The notes under the pieces: generated by a model
The model's input: the letters and a program-made list of their open reading frames with translations, nothing else
The model's database searches: none
Told to the model about the DNA's origin: nothing
Origin: an uncultured Caulobacteraceae bacterium
GTDB taxonomy: Bacteria > Pseudomonadota > Alphaproteobacteria > Caulobacterales > Caulobacteraceae
Assembly (NCBI GenBank): GCA_903884915.1
Contig: CAISGS010000063.1
Coordinates: 1-7,869, forward strand
DNA: 7,869 nucleotides
Direction of reading: 5' to 3'
Position numbers and translations under genes: made by a program
Part shown: in pieces, positions 1 to 4,268 of the stretch
How the letters are laid out: the number at the start of each line of letters is the position of its first letter
Numbering within the stretch: position 1 is the stretch's first letter

Positions 1-476
1 CAAAGGGCCGAGGCGAGGAGCGCAAGCAGATAGACCTCCAAAGAGGCTGTGGTGCGCTTGGCGGCGGTCTTCTGCCTAGCTGGACCGGCAACAGCGCGCG
101 GCGCAAAGAGGGGTGTCTCGTCCTGCGGCGCTGGGGCGGTGTCTGCCGCGCGCTCAACCTCAACAGCCTGCTCGGTGGTGGCTAGGGCGCCTAGCGATTG
201 GTCGGATCGCATTTGATCGGGCGCCTTAAGGTCATCGTCCTGCAATCCCGTTTCGGTCAGCCGGGTCTCAGTGTCGCGCTGCGCCATGGCGGCTGAAGCC
301 TTCTCAAGCGGATTGCGGGTACCGTGAGGCGGCTCGGCATCTGGCTCAAGCGCGGCTGGGCTATAGTCATAGACAGAGTTTGGCCCATCGGTGGCTGCGT
401 CAAACGGCGCTTGGGTCGTCGCATCGCCGATGTTGGACGCGCCGCTTCCAGAGCCTGATGTCTTTTTGACCTTCAT
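1..476 (-). CDS. Partial membrane protein with long disordered N-terminus (5' end only)
   Basis: An uninterrupted minus-strand frame runs from an ATG at 476 to the window edge: 158 codons plus two bases, with no stop, so the C-terminal part lies outside. Residues 1 to about 130 are rich in Ala, Asp, Glu, Pro and Thr and look disordered. Around residue 130 there is a basic patch (ARQKTAAKR), followed from about residue 145 by a hydrophobic stretch (LEVYLLALLASAL) that looks like the start of a membrane helix. This order suggests a cytoplasmic tail before the first transmembrane segment. AAGG six bases before the 476 ATG supports that start; an in-frame ATG at 497 would add seven residues but has no clear Shine-Dalgarno. 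I do not recognise the family with certainty. The architecture recalls Caulobacter polarity factor TipN (disordered/transmembrane N-terminus, then coiled coil), but the diagnostic coiled coil would be off-window, so this is only a guess. Confidence 0.72.
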   Translation of the reverse strand, partial: MKVKKTSGSGSGASNIGDATTQAPFDAATDGPNSVYDYSPAALEPDAEPPHGTRNPLEKASAAMAQRDTETRLTETGLQDDDLKAPDQMRSDQSLGALATTEQAVEVERAADTAPAPQDETPLFAPRAVAGPARQKTAAKRTTASLEVYLLALLASAL

Positions 477-690
477 TGCCGACCTTGTCTGCGGCATGCA
501 CACCGGAAAATAGATGCCGGAGGGTTCATCCGCTTCCGGAAAACTATCGAGTAACCGGGCGTCCGCAAAGGTGCTTTTACGCTTTTCCTTGGCTAGGCCA
601 CGCCTATTGTTGGGGACAAGGACTGGATTGAGCCGTTATAGGGTTTTGACTCCGAAAATAGGGGTCGCAGGGGTCGGAATTTTAGGCGCT
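477..690. other. Divergent intergenic spacer
   Basis: This spacer separates the leftward membrane-protein gene from the rightward small gene and must hold promoters for both. An 8-base direct repeat, CCGGAAAA, occurs at 503-510 and 536-543, starts 33 bases apart. A TTATAG near 636 could serve as a -10 for the small gene, but no convincing -35 sits at the right distance. A plus-strand frame is open here from an ATG at 514, but its 59 residues before the Met at 691 look non-coding (basic, Ser/Arg-rich) and no good ribosome binding site precedes it. Confidence 0.45.
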
Positions 691-996
691 ATGGGCAGGT
701 TTGACGCACAGAATGGGAGGCGGCCCCGCAAGGGTGAGCTGCTCTATCTGTGCATGGGTCTGAACCAGCCGGGCTATAAGCTGCCCCTGTTCAATGACAG
801 TGGTCAGCGAATCCATTCGGCGATCATTCAGTCCTGCGTTGACTGCGGATGGGCCGAGCCTTGGTTTGCCAATCCTCTCGCGCCAGATTGGCTCGTTTGC
901 CGTCTGACGGTGGCGGGGGTGCAGGCCGCAAGGCTGGCGGATGGCGTGAACGACGACGCCGACACAGACCCCCTTACCCTGCGCGCAAACGGCTAG
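691..996 (+). CDS. Small conserved-looking hypothetical protein, winged-helix-like
   Basis: A 101-residue product. I start it at the ATG at 691, preceded by TTTTAGG five bases upstream, because the protein changes there from unstructured basic sequence to a well-ordered globular one (MGRFDAQNGRRPRKGELLYL onward). Helix-forming GELLYLCMGLNQPGY is followed by a strand-like KLPLFNDSGQRI, a second helix with two Cys (IIQSCVDCGWAEPW), then DWLVCRLTVAGVQAARLA. The last piece resembles the wing plus 'LT-x-x-G' strand-helix end common in winged-helix DNA-binding proteins. That resemblance is an inference; I do not recognise a named family. The last 15 residues are acidic and probably disordered. The gene converges on parA: its TAG stop and the parA TAG share the palindrome CTAG at 993-996, so the two cannot have a terminator between them. 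The start at 514 remains possible but less likely. Confidence 0.6.
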   Translation: MGRFDAQNGRRPRKGELLYLCMGLNQPGYKLPLFNDSGQRIHSAIIQSCVDCGWAEPWFANPLAPDWLVCRLTVAGVQAARLADGVNDDADTDPLTLRANG

Positions 997-1733
997 CCTG
1001 CAAGGGCTTGGGGATCGACCTGTATCCGCGGCCTGTACCAGATAGATTGCAGTCGCTCTGACCTTTCGATCTTTGGGCTCTGGGTTTTCAGAGGGGGCTT
1101 GAGCGCAAGTTGGTCCGCAAGATAGGTCCAAACCTCCTCAATTTCCTTTGCAGCCGCGCTGCCTGGAAACTGTTCAGCAGCCGACAGTCCGCAGGATATG
1201 GACGCTTGAAAAGCGGTCCGGGATCGAAAACAGCACGGCGCGACAGGAAGCCCAAAGCCGACAAGAATGTCGATGGCTTCCTTGACCAGGGTCGGCTCCC
1301 GACCATTGCGTTGTGACGGGGCCTGATTGAGCAGGATGACGCTCTTGAGTTTCAGCGACTTCAGGGTCGTGACCATGTCGGTCATGGTTCGCAAATCCAT
1401 CACCGTCGGGCGAGAGACCAGCACCGACAGGTCGGCGGCCTTTGCGGCCTGAAGTGAGATTTCCGGTGACGCTGAGGGTGTGTCGAGGATGAGAAGGTCG
1501 AGCCCGGCCCTGTCCGCTGCAAACTGCGCGGGGAACAGCGAGCCGCGTTTGAACGGCGTGACGGCTGGACCATCCGCCGAGCGCCCTCTGGCCCAGTCGA
1601 CAGATGATCTTTGGGGGTCCAGATCGCCAATCATCGTCTTATATCCAAGGTTATGAGCGGTGGCCGCCATATTCACCGATAGGGTGGTCTTGCCGGTACC
1701 GCCCTTATTCGAAATGAAAGCTATCGTTTTCAT
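993..1733 (-). CDS. Orphan ParA-family (MinD/ParA type) P-loop ATPase
   Basis: A 246-residue protein counted from the ATG at 1733, where MKTIAFISNKGGTGKTT gives the usual ParA N-terminus; an in-frame ATG at 1751 would add six residues (MWILKT) and is less likely. The deviant Walker A motif KGGTGKTT spans residues 10-17 with the signature Lys10 and catalytic Lys15. The Walker A' segment GDLDPQ is at 36-41, and Walker B LLILDTP at 80-86. The C-terminal part (TAFQASISCGL at 173-183, then AAAKEIEEVWTYL at 193-205) matches the general ParA pattern. Residues 207-246 form a basic, Arg/Lys-rich tail beyond the usual end. There is no N-terminal helix-turn-helix, so it is of the short type. Family members form ATP-dependent dimers on DNA to segregate or position plasmids, chromosomes or large protein complexes. 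No ParB or parS is visible here, so the cargo is unknown. Confidence 0.88.
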   Translation of the reverse strand: MKTIAFISNKGGTGKTTLSVNMAATAHNLGYKTMIGDLDPQRSSVDWARGRSADGPAVTPFKRGSLFPAQFAADRAGLDLLILDTPSASPEISLQAAKAADLSVLVSRPTVMDLRTMTDMVTTLKSLKLKSVILLNQAPSQRNGREPTLVKEAIDILVGFGLPVAPCCFRSRTAFQASISCGLSAAEQFPGSAAAKEIEEVWTYLADQLALKPPLKTQSPKIERSERLQSIWYRPRIQVDPQALAG

Positions 1734-1765
1734 GGTCTTGAGGATCCACATCTTGTCGGCTATCG

Positions 1766-1770
1766 GAATC
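1766..1770. promoter_or_regulatory. GANTC (CcrM-type) methylation site upstream of parA
   Basis: GAATC lies 33 bases upstream of the chosen parA start. If the host is a Caulobacterales or other alphaproteobacterium with CcrM, this adenine would be cell-cycle methylated. The motif is short and can occur by chance; a regulatory role is inference only. Confidence 0.25.
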
Positions 1771-1799
1771 GATTTCCATTTACAGTCTATAGATGTGAT

Positions 1800-1828
1800 T
1801 TAAACATTAAATTCTTAAATGGTGACAA
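1800..1828 (-). promoter_or_regulatory. Candidate parA promoter in AT-rich stretch
   Basis: Read on the minus strand, TTGTCA (1828-1823) and GTTTAA (1805-1800) are separated by 17 bases and could act as -35 and -10, giving a leader of roughly 60 bases before the parA ATG. The surrounding stretch 1771-1840 has only 18 G/C in 70 bases, unlike anything else in the window. Three TTAA words (1800, 1807, 1815) fall within 19 bases. An alternative -35, TTGACC, lies at 1845-1840. The choice between them is uncertain. Confidence 0.3.
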
Positions 1829-1890
1829 TAATTTCTTCAGGTCAACTCAAGATCGTGTGGGCCATCCGTGCGGGCAGCGATGTGCGGCCC

Positions 1891-1925
1891 AAAGAAAAAC
1901 CCTCCCCCTGAAGTCAGGGAGAGGG
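1891..1925 (-). terminator. Rho-independent terminator of the PQQ dehydrogenase gene
   Basis: On the minus strand, CCCTCTCCCTGA pairs with TCAGGGGGAGGG (arms at 1925-1914 and 1911-1900): 12 complementary positions including one G-U, with a tight loop so that the innermost pair probably opens. It is followed at once by a T-rich tract, TTTTTCTTT (1899-1891). It lies about 60 bases beyond the dehydrogenase stop and is correctly oriented to end that transcript. It also insulates parA, which is transcribed in the same direction further left. Confidence 0.85.
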
Positions 1926-1940
1926 CTCATCAGGTTGGGT

Positions 1941-1969
1941 TCAGGGGCCAGTCTTTCGACGGCCCCTGA
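1941..1969 (-). other. GAAA-capped hairpin in the 3' UTR of the PQQ dehydrogenase transcript
   Basis: On the minus strand, TCAGGGGCC (1969-1961) and GGCCCCTGA (1949-1941) are perfect 9-base inverted arms. The loop between them, GTCGAAAGACT, folds further: GTC pairs with GAC around a GAAA tetraloop, leaving a single bulged T. The result is a 12-pair stem with a GNRA cap, beginning 14 bases after the stop codon. No T-tract follows, so it is not itself an intrinsic terminator. A role as an RNA 3'-end stabiliser is plausible but inferred. Confidence 0.6.
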
Positions 1970-1983
1970 GGGTCTAGCTCGGC

Positions 1984-4089
1984 CTATTTGGCTTTCGCCG
2001 CTTCAGCCTTGGCCTTAGCAGACTCGCTCAGGACATAGGCCCGGATCGATTCTGATTGGTCGTTGGTCAGATATTCCTTGAAGCTGATCATGCCCATGGG
2101 CTGGCGAGCGCCGTCAATCACGACGGACTTCCAGTTTTCAGCAGACAGCAACATCGGGGATGTCTTCAGGTCTGGCAGATAGGTGCCAGAGACGCTCGCA
2201 CCGTGGCAGACCGCGCAGTTGGCGTGATAGAGCGCGAAGCCTTCGGTGACCGAGCCCTTAGAAGTCACGCCGGTCAGGTCGATCTGCATCTTCTCTGGCA
2301 GAGGCTGTTCGGGAACCTTGGCGGTGCCGCCCAGCTTGAAGACGATCAGACGGCCTGGAAGACGGGGACGGTCAGGCAGGAAGACGTTCGCCGCCAGAGG
2401 TGCCGCACCGCCATAGCCAACCATCAGGGCGATATATTGCTCACCATCGATCGAATAGGTCGAAGGGGCGGCAATGATACCGTTGTTGGTCTTGTAGCTC
2501 CAAACCTTGGTGCCATCCTTGGCATTATAGGCCGCAAACACGCCTTCAGCCGAGCCTTGGAACACCAGATCACCGGCTGTTGCCAGAACGCCAGCGTTCC
2601 AGAAATAGGGGTGTTCAACGGTCCAGCGCGCCTTTTGAGCGACCGGATCCCAAGCGATCAGGTGCCCCTTCATCATGGCCTTCACAGCCTTACGAGCCGC
2701 GTCACCATCTGGAAGGGCAGTGGCCAGCGTATCAATGCCGACATTCCACTTACCTTGCTGGTGGCCGTACTTGGTATCATCCTTGTACCCAAAGGGGACC
2801 GACATGGCCGGAATATAGACCAGGTTTTCCTTAGGGCTGTAAGCCATCGGGTGCCAGTTGTGACCGCCATAGGGAGCGGGCATGGCCAGGGCAGGGTTCT
2901 TTTCATACCGTGCGCCGGGGACCTCGATGGGACGGCCAGTCTTTTGGTCGACCCCCGTGGCCCAAGTGATGGGGATATAGTTCTTGGCCGAGATCAGCTC
3001 GCCGGTCGCGCGGTCCAGAACGTAGAAGAAGCCGTTCTTGGGGGCCTGCATCACGACCTTGCGGGCCTTGCCGCCAATGTCCATCTCCGCCAGCATGATG
3101 TGCTGCACGGCGGTATAGTCCCAGCTCTCGCCCGGTGTGGTCTGATAGTGCCAGACATAGGCTCCGGTGTCGGGCTTGAGCGCGACAATCGAGGACAGGA
3201 ACAGGTTGTCGCCCTTGCCATCCGAACGCTTCAGATGGTTCCAGGGAGAGCCATTGCCGGTGCCGATATACAGGATGTCGAGGTCTGGATCGTAGGCCAT
3301 CGCATCCCAGACGGTGCCGCCGCCGCCGGTCTTCTTCCAGCCTTCGCCGAACCAGGTGCCATTGGCCTTTTCAGCCAGAACCTTGTCCGAGGCCGCGCCA
3401 TCAGGCTTACCCTCTGGATTTGGGGTCGTGTAGAAGCGCCAGGCCATCTTGCCGGTGGCTGCGTCATAGGCTGACAGATAACCGCGCACGCCATATTCCG
3501 CGCCGCCATTGCCGATCATGACCTTGCCCTTGATGACCCTTGGGGCACCGGTGATGGTGTAGGGCTTGGACTGGTCGACGGTCACGACGGACCATTTGAC
3601 CTTGCCGGTCTCGGCGTCGAGCGCGATCAGGCGGCCGTCGAGGGCTCCGACATAGACCATGCCGTTCCAAACCGCGACGCCGCGATTGACCGTGTCACAG
3701 CAGGCGCTGAAGCCGCGCTTGCCATCGACCTTGGGATCATAGGACCATTTGGGCGCGCCGGTCTTGGCGTCGAACGCATAGACCTTTGACCAGTTGGTGG
3801 TGGTGTAGAGGGTGCCGTCGATGATCAGAGGCGTGGCCTCTTGACCGCGGTCGGTATCGAATTCGTGTGACCAGGCGACGCCCAGTTTGGTGACTGTGTC
3901 GGTATTGACCTGTGTCAGCGGGCTGTAACGCTGCTCGGAGTAGGTCCGCCCATAGGACATCCAGTTGCTGCCATCGGAATCGGCTGCGGTCAGGCGAACG
4001 GCATCAACCTTGCCCGCCTTGGGGCCGGGCTGGCACGCCGCCAAAAGTAGAGACGCGGTGAGCGCCCCAATGATTGTAAATTTACCCAT
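1984..4089 (-). CDS. Quinohemoprotein alcohol dehydrogenase (PQQ + cytochrome c), predicted lipoprotein
   Basis: A 701-residue type II PQQ-dependent alcohol dehydrogenase, oxidising alcohols in the periplasm and passing electrons through its own heme c. The N-terminus has a lipoprotein signal: hydrophobic residues 5-18, then LAAC with Cys19, followed by Gln. An eight-bladed propeller domain (about 40-585) carries the adjacent cysteines 130-131 of the PQQ disulfide ring, Glu198 (GGAEYG) and Asn279 (GTGNGS) as metal ligands, Asp324 (SWDYT) as the expected base, Lys351 (APKNGFF) facing PQQ, and tryptophan repeats such as GAPKWSYDP. The cytochrome c domain has CAVCH at 625-629, with Met667 (MGMISF) as likely axial ligand, and ends in an Ala/Lys tail. 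Thr326, two after Asp324, replaces the extra Asp of lanthanide enzymes, so calcium is predicted. GGTGGGA just upstream supports the ATG at 4089. No pqq biosynthesis gene is nearby; the divergent neighbour is a TonB receptor. The exact alcohol cannot be told. Confidence 0.95.
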   Translation of the reverse strand: MGKFTIIGALTASLLLAACQPGPKAGKVDAVRLTAADSDGSNWMSYGRTYSEQRYSPLTQVNTDTVTKLGVAWSHEFDTDRGQEATPLIIDGTLYTTTNWSKVYAFDAKTGAPKWSYDPKVDGKRGFSACCDTVNRGVAVWNGMVYVGALDGRLIALDAETGKVKWSVVTVDQSKPYTITGAPRVIKGKVMIGNGGAEYGVRGYLSAYDAATGKMAWRFYTTPNPEGKPDGAASDKVLAEKANGTWFGEGWKKTGGGGTVWDAMAYDPDLDILYIGTGNGSPWNHLKRSDGKGDNLFLSSIVALKPDTGAYVWHYQTTPGESWDYTAVQHIMLAEMDIGGKARKVVMQAPKNGFFYVLDRATGELISAKNYIPITWATGVDQKTGRPIEVPGARYEKNPALAMPAPYGGHNWHPMAYSPKENLVYIPAMSVPFGYKDDTKYGHQQGKWNVGIDTLATALPDGDAARKAVKAMMKGHLIAWDPVAQKARWTVEHPYFWNAGVLATAGDLVFQGSAEGVFAAYNAKDGTKVWSYKTNNGIIAAPSTYSIDGEQYIALMVGYGGAAPLAANVFLPDRPRLPGRLIVFKLGGTAKVPEQPLPEKMQIDLTGVTSKGSVTEGFALYHANCAVCHGASVSGTYLPDLKTSPMLLSAENWKSVVIDGARQPMGMISFKEYLTNDQSESIRAYVLSESAKAKAEAAKAK

Positions 4090-4268
4090 CTGTTCCCACC
4101 CTGATTTCGACCCACTTGTCGTGAGGCGATTGATTAGTATCTAGGTTGACACCGATCATGTTGCATCGGAGCGCCGATGGCAACGGTTCAGCCCCCAAAT
4201 AAAGGGTTGCTTCGCGCCCATTAAGCGCCTTCGGTCAGGTTTGATCTCTAAATAGGACGACGCTTCGA
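4090..4268. promoter_or_regulatory. Divergent promoter region between PQQ dehydrogenase and TonB receptor
   Basis: These 179 bases must contain the start signals of both genes, which allows joint control. A TTGACA at 4146-4151 on the plus strand could be a -35, but no good -10 follows at 17 bases. On the minus strand TACTAA-like sequence near 4130-4137 could be a -10 for the dehydrogenase. Neither promoter is convincing by eye. The receptor has a good ribosome binding site, AGGACGA (4254-4260), eight bases before its ATG at 4269. Confidence 0.5.
4152..4183. repeat. CCGAT/ATCGG repeat cluster forming a hairpin (possible operator)
   Basis: The word CCGAT occurs at 4152-4156 and 4174-4178 and, inverted, as ATCGG at 4165-4169. 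The second and third copies belong to a longer hairpin: TTGCATCGG (4161-4169) pairs with CCGAT-G-GCAA (4174-4183) with one bulged base and an AGCG loop. Its place midway between two divergent genes fits an operator or a leader hairpin for the receptor mRNA. The function is inferred; the symmetry is directly visible. Confidence 0.4.

Noticed and set aside
589..622. Small inverted repeats (TGGC/GCCA, CCTTG/CAAGG) in the left divergent spacer
   Set aside because: The arms are only 4-5 bases and are not followed by a T-tract; they are within chance expectation.
514..690. N-terminal extension of the small plus-strand gene to an ATG at 514
   Set aside because: The 59 extra residues are Ser/Arg-rich without structure, and the start has a poor ribosome binding site, while the ATG at 691 coincides with the start of ordered sequence.
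682..1131. A 149-codon minus-strand frame spanning the small gene and the end of parA
   Set aside because: It overlaps two better-supported genes and its translation shows no fold or motif.
2056..3474. A 472-codon open frame on the plus strand, antisense to the PQQ dehydrogenase
   Set aside because: It lies wholly within a strongly conserved gene, its translation has no recognisable motif, and long antisense frames are expected from the codon bias of GC-rich genes.
4155..4200. Short upstream frames (ATG at 4158 and 4177) that might encode a leader peptide or the missing signal sequence
   Set aside because: They give only about 15 mostly polar residues each before a stop, with no hydrophobic stretch and no good ribosome binding site.
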